Positions 38,216 through 47,761 are shown, numbered from the stretch's first letter. The stretch: DNA of 64,000 nucleotides from Curvibacter lanceolatus ATCC 14669 (GCF_000381265.1 NZ_KB906282.1:1-64000); one strand, 5' to 3'. Made by a program: numbers and translations. The notes: generated by a model not told the origin, from the letters alone.

Positions 38216-38407
38216 TCAAAATCCTCTCAGGCACGGCATGCGCTTCGGCCCGCCGTCGCCTCAATTTTCGGGGTCAGTTACAGGGTCACCAGGGGTCAAA
38301 ATGAGCGGTTTTTAGCTCAATTACCAGCACTTTGGGGGGTAACGCGACAAAGACGGGATAATACCCGATCCCCTGTGAATAACTTCCTCCGATCCCCTCG
38401 GAACACT

Positions 38408-38427
38408 GCTGCGACAGCGGCTTTTTT
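38408..38427 (+). terminator. Possible attenuator in the gatC leader
   Basis: GCTGC-GACA-GCGGC (one G-U pair) followed by six T, 24 bp before the gatC ATG. Short stem; may be an attenuator for gatCAB or chance. The 38216-38450 gap otherwise holds GATAAT at 38355-38360 as a possible gat -10. Confidence 0.3.
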
Positions 38428-38450
38428 CAGATACCACCCGCTCAAACTCT

Positions 38451-38750
38451 ATGGCCCTCACCTCTCAGGACATAGCCCGGATCGCCAACCTGGCCCGGCT
38501 GGAACTTCAACCCGCCGAAAGCGAGCGCATGCTCACCCAGCTCAATGGCTTTTTTGACATCGTCGAAAAAATGCGCGCCGTCGACACCACCGGTCTGGAG
38601 CCGCTGGCCCACCCGGTGGCCGCCATCCAGGAGGTGGCCCTGCGTCTGCGCGACGACATCGCCAGCGAGCCCAACCAGCGCGAGGCCAACCAGCAAAGCG
38701 CGCCCGCCGTGGAGCGGGGCCTGTTCCTGGTGCCCAAGGTGATCGAGTAA
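38451..38750 (+). CDS. gatC: Asp-tRNA(Asn)/Glu-tRNA(Gln) amidotransferase subunit C
   Basis: 99-aa GatC that stabilises GatA-Gat[14 protein letters not shown] near the start and the [17 protein letters not shown] segment are typical. First of gatC-gatA-gatB. Confidence 0.97.
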   Translation: MALTSQDIARIANLARLELQPAESERMLTQLNGFFDIVEKMRAVDTTGLEPLAHPVAAIQEVALRLRDDIASEPNQREANQQSAPAVERGLFLVPKVIE

Positions 38751-38762
38751 GGAATCGTTCGA

Positions 38763-40259
38763 ATGACCTCCCCTGCATTGCACGACCTCAGCGTGGCCGA
38801 ACTGGCCCGCCAACTCCAGAAACGTGAAGTCTCCGCCGTCGAAGCGGCCCAGCACTTTCTCGGCCGCATCCAGGCCACCCCTGAACTCGGGGCTTTTGTC
38901 GCCCTGAACGAAGAAGCCACCCTGACCCAGGCCCGGGCCGCCGATGAGCGGATTGCGGCCGGCCAGGCCCGCGCCCTGGACGGTGTGCCGATCGCACACA
39001 AAGATATTTTTGTTACAAAAAACTTCCCCAGCACCGCCGGCTCCAAGATGCTGGCCGGCTACCAGTCGCCCTTTGACGCGACCGTGGTCACACGCCTGGC
39101 CGATGCCGGTGCGGTGACCCTGGGCAAGCTCAACTGTGACGAATTCGCCATGGGCTCGGCCAACGAGAACTCGGCCATCGCCCCACTGGGCTTCGAGCAA
39201 CCCGCCCCCGTGCGCAACCCCTGGGACAGCAGCCGCGTGCCCGGCGGTTCGTCGGGCGGCAGCGCTGCGGCCGTGGCGGCGCGCCTGGCCCCGGCCGTGA
39301 CCGGCACCGACACCGGCGGCTCGATCCGCCAGCCCGCCAGTTTTTGCGGCATCACCGGCATCAAGCCCACCTACGGGCGCGCCTCGCGCTACGGCATGAT
39401 CGCCTTCGCCTCCAGCCTGGACCAGGCCGGCCCCATGGCCCGCAGCGCCGAAGACTGTGCCCTGCTGCTGTCGGCGATCTGCGGCCCCGACCCGGACCGC
39501 GACTCGACCTCGCTCGACGTGCCGGCCGAAGACTTCTCGCGCAGCCTGAACGACTCGATCGAAGGCCTGCGCATCGGTGTGCCGGCCGAGTTCTTCGGCG
39601 AAGGCCTGGCCCCTGATGTGCGCGCCGCCGTCGATGGCGCCCTGAAGGAGTACGAAAAGCTGGGCGCCACCCTGGTGCCCATCAGCCTGCCCCGCACCGA
39701 GCTGTCGATCCCGGTCTACTACATCATCGCCCCGGCCGAGGCCAGCTCCAACCTGAGCCGCTTTGACGGCGTGAAGTTCGGCCACCGCGCCAAGGACTAC
39801 GGCGACCTGACCGACATGTACAAGAAGACCCGCGCCGAAGGCTTTGGCGACGAGGTCAAGCGCCGCATCATGATCGGCGCCTATGTGCTGTCGCATGGCT
39901 ATTACGACGCCTACTACCTGCAGGCGCAGAAGATCCGCCGCATGATTGCCGACGACTTCCAGCAGGCTTTCAAGAGCTGTGATGTGATCGCCGGCCCCGT
40001 GGCCCCCACCGTGGCCTGGAAGCTGGGCGAGAAATCGGCCGACCCGGTGGCCAACTACCTGGCCGACATCTTCACCCTGCCCGGCTCGCTGGCCGGCCTG
40101 CCCGGCATGAGCCTGCCCGCCGGTTTCGGCGAGGGCGGCATGCCGGTGGGCCTGCAGCTGATCGGCAACTACTTCGGCGAATCCCGCCTGCTGAACGCAG
40201 CGCACCGATTCCAGCAAGCCACTGACTTCCACCTCCGCCGTCCGGAGGGGGTGAAGTGA
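38763..40259 (+). CDS. gatA: Asp-tRNA(Asn)/Glu-tRNA(Gln) amidotransferase subunit A
   Basis: 498-aa amidase that releases ammonia from glutamine for tRNA transamidation. The Ser-cisSer-Lys triad is visible: K80 in PIAHKDIF, S163 in [12 protein letters not shown] and S187 in [12 protein letters not shown]. 12 bp after gatC. Confidence 0.98.
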   Translation: MTSPALHDLSVAELARQLQKREVSAVEAAQHFLGRIQATPELGAFVALNEEATLTQARAADERIAAGQARALDGVPIAHKDIFVTKNFPSTAGSKMLAGYQSPFDATVVTRLADAGAVTLGKLNCDEFAMGSANENSAIAPLGFEQPAPVRNPWDSSRVPGGSSGGSAAAVAARLAPAVTGTDTGGSIRQPASFCGITGIKPTYGRASRYGMIAFASSLDQAGPMARSAEDCALLLSAICGPDPDRDSTSLDVPAEDFSRSLNDSIEGLRIGVPAEFFGEGLAPDVRAAVDGALKEYEKLGATLVPISLPRTELSIPVYYIIAPAEASSNLSRFDGVKFGHRAKDYGDLTDMYKKTRAEGFGDEVKRRIMIGAYVLSHGYYDAYYLQAQKIRRMIADDFQQAFKSCDVIAGPVAPTVAWKLGEKSADPVANYLADIFTLPGSLAGLPGMSLPAGFGEGGMPVGLQLIGNYFGESRLLNAAHRFQQATDFHLRRPEGVK

Positions 40260-40260
40260 T

Positions 40261-40339
40261 GCCCCCACGTTCCTCACTTCGTGTATTCACTGCCCCCCAA
40301 GGGGGCGCTGGGCTCCTTTGGGGCGGCCCGGCAGGAGCC
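40261..40339 (+). repeat. Intergenic GC-rich palindromic repeat, copy A
   Basis: About 78 bp filling the gatA-gatB gap. It begins GCCCCCACGTTCCTCACTTC, contains CTGCCCCCCAAGGGGGCG and ends TTTGGGGCGGCCCGGCAGG. The inverted copy at 57330-57402 aligns over its whole length with roughly four in five bases identical. Internal complementarity (CCCCC/GGGGG, GGGGCGGCCC) suggests a folded RNA or a REP-like element. Confidence 0.75.
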
Positions 40340-40344
40340 CAATC

Positions 40345-41793
40345 ATGAGCAGCAACAAATTAGTGCATGGCTATGAAGTCGTGATCGGCTTCGAAACCCA
40401 CGCCCAGCTCTCCACCCAGAGCAAGATCTTCAGCCGCGCGCCCACCGCCTTCGGCGCCGAACCCAACACCCAGGCCTGCGCCGTGGACCTCGCCCTGCCC
40501 GGCACGCTGCCGGTGATGAACAAAGGCGCCGTCGAACGCGCCATCGAGTTCGGCCTGGCCATTGGCTCGCACATCTCGCCCAAGAGCATTTTTGCGCGCA
40601 AGAACTACTTCTACCCCGACCTGCCCAAGGGCTACCAGATCAGCCAGTTCGAGATCCCGGTGGTGGTGGGCGGCCAGGTGGAGTTCTTCCTCGGGGACGA
40701 GAAGAAGACCGTGCGCCTGGTGCGCGCCCACCTCGAAGAAGACGCGGGCAAGTCGCTGCACGAAGACTTCATCGGCCAGTCGGGCATCGACCTGAACCGC
40801 GCCGGCACGCCGCTGCTCGAGATCGTCACCGAACCCGACATGCGCTCCAGCGATGAAGCCGTGGCCTACGCCAAAGAGCTGCACAAGATCGTCACCTGGA
40901 TCGGCATCTGCGACGGCAACATGCAAGAAGGCAGCTTCCGCTGCGATGCCAACGTGTCGGTGCGCAAGCCGGGCCAGCCCCTGGGCACGCGCCGCGAGAT
41001 CAAGAACCTGAACAGCTTCAAGTTCATGCAGCAGGCCATCGACTACGAGGTGCGCTGGCAGATCGACCAGATCGAGGACGGCCACGCCATCCAGCAGGCC
41101 ACCGTGCTGTTCGACCCCGACACCGGCGAAACCCGCGCCATGCGCACCAAGGAAGACGCGGCCGACTACCGCTACTTCCCCGACCCCGACCTGCCCCCGC
41201 TGGTGATTGCCGACGAATGGGTGCAGCGCGTGAAGGCGGCCATGACCGAACTGCCGCGCACCATGGCGGCCCGCTTCGTGGCCGACTACGGTCTGCCCGA
41301 GTACGACGCCACCACCCTGACCCAGAGCAAGGCCATGGCGGCCTACTTTGAAACCGCAGCCAAAGCCAGCGGCCAGGCCAAGCTGGTCAGCAACTGGGTG
41401 ATGGGCGAGCTGTCGCGCCGCCTCAACAGCGGCGAAGCCAGCATCGAAACCGCCCCCGTGAGCGCGGCCCAACTGGCGGCGCTGGTGAGCCGCATTGCCG
41501 ATGGCACCATCTCCAACAACGCAGGCAAGCAGGTGTTTGAAGCCCTCTGGAGCGGCGAAGCCAGCGAAGTGGATGCCGTGATCGAAGCCAAGGGCCTCAA
41601 GCAGATGAACGATTCGGGCGCGCTCGAAAAGATCATCGACGAGGTGATTGCCGCCAACGCCGACAACGTGGCGCAGTACAAGGCCGGCAAGGAGAAAGCC
41701 TTCAACGCCCTGGTCGGCCAGGTGATGAAGGCCAGCAAGGGCAAGGCCAACCCAGGCCAGGTCAACGAACTGCTCAAGAGCAAACTGGCCTGA
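40345..41793 (+). CDS. gatB: Asp-tRNA(Asn)/Glu-tRNA(Gln) amidotransferase subunit B
   Basis: 482-aa GatB, which phosphorylates and amidates Glu-tRNA(Gln) or Asp-tRNA(Asn). [20 protein letters not shown] at the start, the cradle signature [18 protein letters not shown] and [13 protein letters not shown] are characteristic; a YqeY-like tail domain closes the protein. AGGAG lies 9 nt before the ATG at 40345. Its presence fits a lineage that uses indirect Gln- and/or Asn-tRNA charging. Confidence 0.98.
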   Translation: MSSNKLVHGYEVVIGFETHAQLSTQSKIFSRAPTAFGAEPNTQACAVDLALPGTLPVMNKGAVERAIEFGLAIGSHISPKSIFARKNYFYPDLPKGYQISQFEIPVVVGGQVEFFLGDEKKTVRLVRAHLEEDAGKSLHEDFIGQSGIDLNRAGTPLLEIVTEPDMRSSDEAVAYAKELHKIVTWIGICDGNMQEGSFRCDANVSVRKPGQPLGTRREIKNLNSFKFMQQAIDYEVRWQIDQIEDGHAIQQATVLFDPDTGETRAMRTKEDAADYRYFPDPDLPPLVIADEWVQRVKAAMTELPRTMAARFVADYGLPEYDATTLTQSKAMAAYFETAAKASGQAKLVSNWVMGELSRRLNSGEASIETAPVSAAQLAALVSRIADGTISNNAGKQVFEALWSGEASEVDAVIEAKGLKQMNDSGALEKIIDEVIAANADNVAQYKAGKEKAFNALVGQVMKASKGKANPGQVNELLKSKLA

Positions 41794-41832
41794 GGCCGGT
41801 GGCTGCCTGGGCCCCCGTGGCCCGGGCCGCGC

Positions 41833-42456
41833 TCAGCGCGCACCGCTCCAGAGCTGGCCCAGGCGCTGCAACTCGCGGTCAAAGCGCTGGTTGATGCGCT
41901 TTTTCTCCTGCCCCTGCTCGTCGATGAAGCGCAACTGCGCCTGCTCGGCCGCCAGGTTGTCCTGCTGCCGCATGCGCAGCGCCAGCGGGGCCTTGGCCGG
42001 GTCGCGGCGGTAGAACTCGAACTCGGTGTCGATGGCCTTGCGCTGGGCCTTCAGGTCTTCGATGCGGCGCTGCGCCAGCAGCACCACCTCATCGACTTGC
42101 TTGAGGGCCTCGCCACGCTCAGCGTCGTGCGAAGCCCGGTTGGGGTAGCGCGCCAGCAGGGCCCGGTCGCGCCGCTTTTCTTCGGCAATGCGCGCTTGGT
42201 CTTCGGCGGCAAGGCGCTGACGCACCTCTTCGGCGGCGCGCTCCTCAGCCGTCTGGCTGGGTGGGATCTGGCGTTTGACGGTACCGCTGGGGTTGAGCTC
42301 GCGCTGCTCACGGTCCAGACACTCGGGGATCGGCCGATCCGAGGTGATGCGCCGGCCCTTGCCGTCCACGCAGGTGAAGATGGCTTGGGCATGGGCCAAC
42401 TGCAGTCCGCCCTGGACAGCCAGCAAGCCCATCACGGCCCAAACCCTTATCGTCAC
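41833..42456 (-). CDS. DUF4124-domain periplasmic protein
   Basis: 207 aa. Signal peptide (VMGLLAVQGGLQLAHAQA), then the short DUF4124 beta unit (IFTCVDGKGRRITSDRPIPE), then a long Arg/Glu/Ala-rich helical region likely to be coiled coil. The start is a GTG with AAGGA 6 nt upstream, 3 bp after the pyrE stop, so the two are probably one transcript. Function unknown. Confidence 0.85.
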   Translation of the reverse strand: MTIRVWAVMGLLAVQGGLQLAHAQAIFTCVDGKGRRITSDRPIPECLDREQRELNPSGTVKRQIPPSQTAEERAAEEVRQRLAAEDQARIAEEKRRDRALLARYPNRASHDAERGEALKQVDEVVLLAQRRIEDLKAQRKAIDTEFEFYRRDPAKAPLALRMRQQDNLAAEQAQLRFIDEQGQEKKRINQRFDRELQRLGQLWSGAR

Positions 42457-42459
42457 TCT

Positions 42460-43158
42460 TTATCCTTCATCCACCCCATAGCGTTGGCGGTAGGCCAGAA
42501 CACGCTCGTGATCCGCTGCCGAACCACCCTGCCCGGTTTGCTGCAGATACTGTAACAAGTCCGCCAGCCTGGCAACGGCACAAACCTGCAAACCCAGCCG
42601 ATCCCGGACATATTGCACAGCGCTGTAGGGCACGTCCTGTCCGTTTTCGGTGGCTTTCTCCTGCCGATCCAGCGCCAGGGCCACGGCATGGGGCTGAGCG
42701 CCCGCGGCCTGGATGATGGCGATCGACTCGCGCGCGGCCGTGCCGGCGGACATCACGTCGTCAACAATCATCACGCGGCCCTTCAACGGGGCCCCCACCA
42801 GAGTGCCGCCTTCGCCATGGTCCTTGGCCTCTTTGCGGTTGTAGGCAAAGGGCACGTTGCGCCCCAGGCGCGCCAGCTCGATGGCCACGGCCGCGGCCAG
42901 CGGAATGCCCTTGTAGGCCGGGCCGAAAATCATGTCGAACTCGATGCCGCTGTCCAGGATCCGTTTTGCATAGAATTCCGCCAGCCGGCCCAACTTGGCG
43001 CCGTCGTCAAACAGCCCGGCATTGAAAAAATAAGGGCTCAGGCGGCCTGCCTTGGTCTTGAATTCACCGAAGCGCAGCACCCCTGCATCCACCGCAAACT
43101 GCACAAAATCCTGGGCCAACGGGTCTTGTCCAGACCCTTGCACGCTCTCAACCACCAT
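42460..43158 (-). CDS. pyrE: Orotate phosphoribosyltransferase
   Basis: 232 aa; makes orotidine 5'-phosphate from orotate and PRPP in pyrimidine synthesis. YFFNAGLFDDG near the start and the PRPP-binding motif VMIVDDVMSAGTA are clear. AAGGA stands 7-8 nt before the ATG. That ATG overlaps the ATG of the divergent exonuclease gene (CATG), so the pyrE ribosome-binding site lies inside the other gene. Confidence 0.96.
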   Translation of the reverse strand: MVVESVQGSGQDPLAQDFVQFAVDAGVLRFGEFKTKAGRLSPYFFNAGLFDDGAKLGRLAEFYAKRILDSGIEFDMIFGPAYKGIPLAAAVAIELARLGRNVPFAYNRKEAKDHGEGGTLVGAPLKGRVMIVDDVMSAGTAARESIAIIQAAGAQPHAVALALDRQEKATENGQDVPYSAVQYVRDRLGLQVCAVARLADLLQYLQQTGQGGSAADHERVLAYRQRYGVDEG

Positions 43159-43957
43159 GGGGAATTCCTTGTTCAAATTAACCAGCCTCAATCTCAACGG
43201 CATCCGGTCGGCCACCACCAAGGGCGTCGAAGCCTGGATTGCGGCCACGCAGCCGGATTGTATTTGCGTGCAGGAGATCAAGGCCCAGGCCCCCGACCTG
43301 GCCGGCCGCTTCGAAGAACTGGCCAGCCTCAAGGGCCACTTTCACCTGGCCGAGAAAAAAGGCTACTCAGGCGTGGGCGTCTACACCCGCCATGAACCCA
43401 GCGATGTGGTGCTGGGCTTTGATGGCGGCGAGTTCGATGCCGAAGGCCGCTATGTCGAGTTGCGCTTTGACACCCCCCAGCGCAAGTTCTCCATCATCAG
43501 CAGCTACTTTCCCAGCGGCTCTTCGGGCGAGGAACGCCAGCAGGCCAAGTTCCGCTTCCTGGCCCTGATGCACCCGCACCTGATGGCCCTCAAGCAGCAG
43601 CGCGACTTCGTGCTGTGCGGCGACATCAACATCGCCCACCAGCAGGCCGACCTGAAGAACTGGAAGGGCAACCAGAAGAACAGCGGCTTCCTGCCCGAAG
43701 AGCGCGCCTGGATGACCCAGTTGCTGGCCGACGGCCTGGTCGACGTCTACCGCCGCCTGCAGTCCGACACCACCGACGCTTGCTACACCTGGTGGAGCAA
43801 CCGCGGCCAGGCCTACGCGAAGAACGTGGGCTGGCGGCTGGACTACCACCTGGCCACCCCCGCCATCGCCGAAACCGCCCGCACCGAGGCCATCTACAAA
43901 GGCGAGAAGTTCAGCGACCACGCGCCGATCACGGTGGAGTACGAACTGGCGCTCTGA
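43157..43957 (+). CDS. xth: Exodeoxyribonuclease III
   Basis: 266 aa from ATG 43157, or 262 aa from TTG 43169. AP endonuclease/3'-exonuclease for base-excision repair: LTSLNLNGIRSA (Asn), CVQEIKAQ (Glu), YSGVGVYTR, LCGDINIAHQQ (Asp-Asn) and the terminal SDHAPITVEY (Asp-His). The TTG has GGGGAA just upstream and gives MFKLTSLNLNG, the usual family start, so it may be the true one. Divergent from pyrE with no spacer. Confidence 0.94.
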   Translation: MGNSLFKLTSLNLNGIRSATTKGVEAWIAATQPDCICVQEIKAQAPDLAGRFEELASLKGHFHLAEKKGYSGVGVYTRHEPSDVVLGFDGGEFDAEGRYVELRFDTPQRKFSIISSYFPSGSSGEERQQAKFRFLALMHPHLMALKQQRDFVLCGDINIAHQQADLKNWKGNQKNSGFLPEERAWMTQLLADGLVDVYRRLQSDTTDACYTWWSNRGQAYAKNVGWRLDYHLATPAIAETARTEAIYKGEKFSDHAPITVEYELAL

Positions 43958-44120
43958 CACCGCACAGCCCATGGCCGGCGCACGATGCGCCTGCACGGGC
44001 AGGCCGTCGCCGGATCTGATTCAGGTTTTTTAGGAATGAAGATCCACTAAACCCAGCTTTTTTTTGAGCGTCTTTCTGCGTACGCTGCGCCCAGGATCAT
44101 TTTTCATCCAGGAGCTGACC

Positions 44121-45074
44121 ATGAAGAAACTCTTAACCGCACTGGCCGTGGTGCTGTCGCTGGGCCTGGCGACCGCCTCCATGGACGCCGAGGCCGCCAA
44201 ACGCATGGGCGGCGGCAAGTCCGTCGGCACCCAACGCGAGGCTGTGCAGAACAAGGCACCGTCCAGCCCGGCCACCCAGACCAGCCCCAGCGCCGCACCT
44301 GCAGCGCCGGCTGCCGCCGCAGGCACGGCCGCCGCCCGCAAACCTTCTTGGGCGGGGCCGCTGGCCGGCCTGGCCGCCGGCCTGGGCATCGCCGCCCTGG
44401 CTTCCCATTTCGGCTTTGGCGAGCAACTGGCGTCGATGCTGATGATGGGCCTGCTGGCCGTCGCCGTCATGGCCGTGATCGGCTTCTTCCTGCGCCGGCG
44501 CGGCCAGGCTGCCGGCAGCGCCAACTCGGCGCCCGGGCTCACGCCAGCTGCCATCGGCGCGGGCGCGCCCTACGCCACCACCCCCCAGGCCACGCAGCCG
44601 GAAAACGCCTACAAGGTCGCGCCATCCTCGAATCCCCTGAGCACCGGCTCGGGCTCGCTGATCGGCTCGGCCCTGCAGCCTGCCACCCCAAGCACCGCGT
44701 GGCCGGCCGACTTCGACCGGGCGGGCTTCGAACACCATGCGAAGGCCAACTTCGTGCGACTTCAGGCGGCCTATGACAGCGGCCAGGTTGAAGCCCTGCG
44801 CGAGTTCACCACGCCGGAGCTGCTGGTCCAACTGCAGCAGGAGCTGGTCGAGCGCGGCCCGGCCCCGCAGCGCGGCGAGGTGCTGCAACTCCAGGCCCAG
44901 GTGCTTGACGTGGCACAGGAGGCCCAGCGCTACCTCGTGAGCGTGCGTTTCACCGGCTTCATCCGCTACGGCGCGGGCATCGACGACGAGGTGTTCGACG
45001 AGATCTGGAACCTCAGCAAGCCTCTCACTGGTGCCGCGGGCTGGGTGCTGGTCGGAATCCAGCAGGCCGACTGA
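44121..45074 (+). CDS. Tim44-domain membrane protein
   Basis: 317 aa. Signal peptide (MKKLLTALAVVLSLGLATAS), an Ala/Pro/Ser-rich low-complexity part, a Gly-rich hydrophobic block (~75-125), and a C-terminal Tim44-like domain from ~205 (ARANF-like AKANFVRLQAAYDSGQVEAL, FIRYGAGIDDEVFDEIWNL). The domain resembles the mitochondrial Tim44 lipid-binding fold; the bacterial role is unknown. AGGAG before the ATG. Confidence 0.9.
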   Translation: MKKLLTALAVVLSLGLATASMDAEAAKRMGGGKSVGTQREAVQNKAPSSPATQTSPSAAPAAPAAAAGTAAARKPSWAGPLAGLAAGLGIAALASHFGFGEQLASMLMMGLLAVAVMAVIGFFLRRRGQAAGSANSAPGLTPAAIGAGAPYATTPQATQPENAYKVAPSSNPLSTGSGSLIGSALQPATPSTAWPADFDRAGFEHHAKANFVRLQAAYDSGQVEALREFTTPELLVQLQQELVERGPAPQRGEVLQLQAQVLDVAQEAQRYLVSVRFTGFIRYGAGIDDEVFDEIWNLSKPLTGAAGWVLVGIQQAD

Positions 45075-45140
45075 ACGGATCGGTGCCGCCAGGCCCGGCC
45101 CTCACAGGTCTGGGCATCCAGCCTGGCAATCCGGCACGAA

Positions 45141-45171
45141 GACAGAACCCGGGCGATGCCCGGGTTCTGTC
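45141..45171. other. Perfect 14-bp hairpin after the Tim44-domain gene
   Basis: GACAGAACCCGGGC / GCCCGGGTTCTGTC with loop GAT, 66 bp past the stop, followed by CGTTTCGG. A very stable stem with a weak T-run; probably the 3' end signal of the upstream gene. The rest of the 374-bp gap to the TerC gene holds the promoter below and a GC-rich stretch with no feature I recognise. Confidence 0.6.
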
Positions 45172-45353
45172 GTTTCGGGGCGGCCTCCGGGCCCGCCGCG
45201 CAGCGGGCGCACCCCACGCAGCCGCCACCACGGGTGGGATCCGATCGGTTCTGCCTGTCATGGCGCAAAGCGTGAAAAAGCTTGAAACCGCGCGATGTGG
45301 CCCCGATCCCCGGAGCACGTGACAGCAGGCCGTGGCGCAGTTTCATTCAGTTT

Positions 45354-45382
45354 TTGACGAAGTAAAAAGACGGAAATATCCC
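45354..45382 (+). promoter_or_regulatory. Candidate promoter of the TerC gene
   Basis: -35 TTGACG (45354-45359), 17-bp spacer, -10 TATCCC (45377-45382), in an AT-rich patch; predicted start near 45389, 60 nt before the ATG. No yybP-ykoY (Mn) riboswitch pattern is seen in the leader. Confidence 0.4.
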
Positions 45383-45448
45383 GATTTATTAACTACATTC
45401 CCAGACACCAAGTTCGCATCCCCCGTCAACCCTCACCCAAGGCCCCCC

Positions 45449-46408
45449 ATGCAAACCGTCGCGCCTCTCTGGTTGTGGCTCACCTTCGGAGCCATCGTCC
45501 TGGTCTCGCTGTTCATCGACTTCGTCGTGCTGCGCAAGCAAGGCGCGCATGAGATGGGGGTCAAGGAGGCCCTCAACTGGTCGGTGGTGTGGGTGGCCTT
45601 GAGCTTTCTGTTCAACGGCCTGCTGTGGTGGGCGGTGAAGGACACGACAGGCTCCACCGAACTGGCCCACACGCGTTCGCTGGAGTTCCTGACCGGCTAC
45701 CTGATCGAGAAATCACTGGCCGTGGACAACATCTTCGTGTTCCTGATGATCTTCACCTACTTCGCGGTGCCGCCGCAGTTCCAGAAACGGGTGTTGATGA
45801 TCGGCATCGTCGGCGCCATCGTGCTGCGGACCGTCATGATCCTGGTGGGTGGCTGGCTGCTCTCGGAGTTCCACTGGGTTCTGTATGTCTTCGGTGCCTT
45901 CCTGCTGCTCACGGGCATCAAGATGTGGTGGGCGGCTGGCAAGGAGCCCTCGCTCGACGACAACCCGGCACTCAAGCTGCTGCGCCGCCTGCTGCCCGTC
46001 AGCCGGCACTACGACGGCGAAAACTTCTGGACCGTTGAGAACGGCCAGAGGATCGCCACGCCCCTGTTCATGGTGATCTGCCTGATCGCCCTGACCGATG
46101 TGATCTTCGCGGTCGACTCCATCCCCGCCATCTTTGCCATCACCAGTGACCCATTCATTGTCCTGACCAGCAATGTGTTTGCCATCCTGGGGCTGCGCGC
46201 CATGTATTTCCTGCTGGCGGCCGTGGCCCACAAGTTCCACCTGCTCAACTACGGCCTGGCGGTGATCCTGATGTTCATCGGCGCCAAGATGTGCCTGATC
46301 GATGTCTACAAGGTGCCGGTGCTGGTCTCGCTGGGCGTGGTGGCCGCGATCCTGGCCCTGACCATGGTGCTGAGCCTGCGCAAGGCCGCGCCGCAACCCA
46401 GGGCCTGA
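45449..46408 (+). CDS. TerC/Alx-family integral membrane protein
   Basis: 319 aa with about nine membrane helices. Family signatures: EFLTGYLIEKSLAVDNIFVF and ALTDVIFAVDSIPAIFAIT, whose acidic residues probably bind metal. E. coli Alx is linked to Mn export and to alkaline pH; other members to tellurite resistance. ATG at 45449 gives MQTVAPLWLWLTFG. Converges with the NhaR-like gene. Confidence 0.94.
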   Translation: MQTVAPLWLWLTFGAIVLVSLFIDFVVLRKQGAHEMGVKEALNWSVVWVALSFLFNGLLWWAVKDTTGSTELAHTRSLEFLTGYLIEKSLAVDNIFVFLMIFTYFAVPPQFQKRVLMIGIVGAIVLRTVMILVGGWLLSEFHWVLYVFGAFLLLTGIKMWWAAGKEPSLDDNPALKLLRRLLPVSRHYDGENFWTVENGQRIATPLFMVICLIALTDVIFAVDSIPAIFAITSDPFIVLTSNVFAILGLRAMYFLLAAVAHKFHLLNYGLAVILMFIGAKMCLIDVYKVPVLVSLGVVAAILALTMVLSLRKAAPQPRA

Positions 46409-46429
46409 GGCCCCGCCCAGCCTCGCCCC

Positions 46430-47314
46430 TCAGGCCGCGGCCTGCAGCAGCCGCTGCACGATGGGGTGCTGCACCTTGCGCTCGGTGCCGATGGCATAGA
46501 AATGCTCGGTTACCCCCTCGCAGGGGCCGATGCGGCGCACCGGGTAGTGGGCCTGCAGATCCTCATGGGCCAGCTCCGAGGCCGGGAACACGCCCATGCC
46601 GCTGGCGCCGAAGGTCTTCAGCAAGGCACTGTCCTCGAACTCACCGACCACCCGCGGGCGCACCCCCTGCTGCTCGAACCAGGCATCCAGCCGCGCCCGC
46701 AAGGCGGTGTGGCCCGTGGGCAGCAGCACCGGCACATCGGCCAGGCTGGCCGGGAAGCGTCTGCTGCAGGACTCGGCCATGGCCGCCGTGCCATACCAGG
46801 CGATCGACGAGGTGCCCATGGCATGGCTGTAGAGCTTGATGTTCGGGTTGACGGGAGCCGGCCGGTCAGACAGCACCACATCGAGCCGGTGCAGCGCCAG
46901 CTCACCCAGCAGGTCGTCGAGCTCGCCTTCATGGCACAGCAGGCGCAGGTGAGTGACCTCCATGATCGGGTTCAGGAGGCTGCGCACCACCAGCTTGGAC
47001 AGCCCGTCGCAAATCCCCACGGCCAGCCGCACCATGGGCGCGCTGACCGCATCGCGCACCCGCATGGGCAGGCTCTCGCCGAGCTGGAAGATCTGGTCCG
47101 CCTGCTGCATGGCGGCGATGCCCGCATCGGTCAGCACCAGGCCCCGCCCGGCCGGCTTGAGCAGCGCATAGCCAAGCGAGCGCTCCAGCTCCCGGACCTG
47201 GGCACTGATGGTCTGCACCGCCATGCCCAGACGCTCGGCCGCCTTGGAGATACCTCCCTCCTTGGCCACCACCCAGAAGTAGTACAGGTGCTTGTAGTTG
47301 AACGAGGCGCTCAT
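46430..47314 (-). CDS. nhaR: NhaR-like LysR-family regulator
   Basis: 294 aa. The N-terminus NYKHLYYFWVVAKEGG and the C-terminal GEFEDSALLKTFGASGMGVF and RKVQHPIVQRL match the NhaR branch of LysR proteins, which activates a Na+/H+ antiporter in E. coli. No antiporter is nearby; the neighbours are TerC (convergent) and an HPF-like protein (divergent), so its targets may be these. Confidence 0.9.
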   Translation of the reverse strand: MSASFNYKHLYYFWVVAKEGGISKAAERLGMAVQTISAQVRELERSLGYALLKPAGRGLVLTDAGIAAMQQADQIFQLGESLPMRVRDAVSAPMVRLAVGICDGLSKLVVRSLLNPIMEVTHLRLLCHEGELDDLLGELALHRLDVVLSDRPAPVNPNIKLYSHAMGTSSIAWYGTAAMAESCSRRFPASLADVPVLLPTGHTALRARLDAWFEQQGVRPRVVGEFEDSALLKTFGASGMGVFPASELAHEDLQAHYPVRRIGPCEGVTEHFYAIGTERKVQHPIVQRLLQAAA

Positions 47315-47419
47315 GGGATGAACTCAGTATTTTTGGGATATTCGATGCGAAATTATCTGCTTTTACTGAAGTCTTTCGCCCCCTATCTTCGAGTCTCCAT
47401 TCACTCACTGGAGATCGTC

Positions 47420-47761
47420 ATGCAGGTCATTTTCGAATCACGCCACCCCGACGGCAGCGAGCTGCGCGAGCAGGCCGTGGCACGCGTGAGGTTTGCAATG
47501 CGTCGGCTTAGCGCGCTGGTGCCGCGGGCCAAGGTACGGCTCTCCGACGTCAACGGCCCCCGGGGCGGGGTCGACAAGCGCTGCCAACTGGCCCTGAGCA
47601 CGGTGGGGGCGGGCGAGGTCGTCATCACCACGCTGGCCCAGGACTGGCGCACGGCACTGGACCTGTCCCTGGGCCGGGCCACGCGCGCGCTGAAGCGTGC
47701 CCTGCGCCGTCAGCAAAAGCCGGCGCGCACGCGCTGGGCAAGCCGGGCCATCGAACCTTGA
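47420..47761 (+). CDS. HPF/RaiA-like ribosome-associated protein
   Basis: 113 aa resembling the S30AE/hibernation-factor fold: MQVIFESRHPDG start, RLSDVNGPRGGVDKRCQL in the middle and a basic C-terminal helix (RATRALKRALRRQQK). GGAG is 7 nt before the ATG. Shorter than long HPF and lacking its C-terminal dimer domain. Likely binds ribosomes under stress. Divergent from the nhaR-like gene; between them a TTCG-ATG-CGAA palindrome could be an LTTR site. Confidence 0.75.
   Translation: MQVIFESRHPDGSELREQAVARVRFAMRRLSALVPRAKVRLSDVNGPRGGVDKRCQLALSTVGAGEVVITTLAQDWRTALDLSLGRATRALKRALRRQQKPARTRWASRAIEP

Noticed and set aside
40200-40259. Possible frameshift at the end of gatA next to the repeat
   Set aside because: The reading frame ends normally ([12 protein letters not shown]) at the usual length for GatA.
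45172-45448. Possible yybP-ykoY manganese riboswitch upstream of the TerC gene
   Set aside because: The conserved core of that riboswitch could not be found in the leader.
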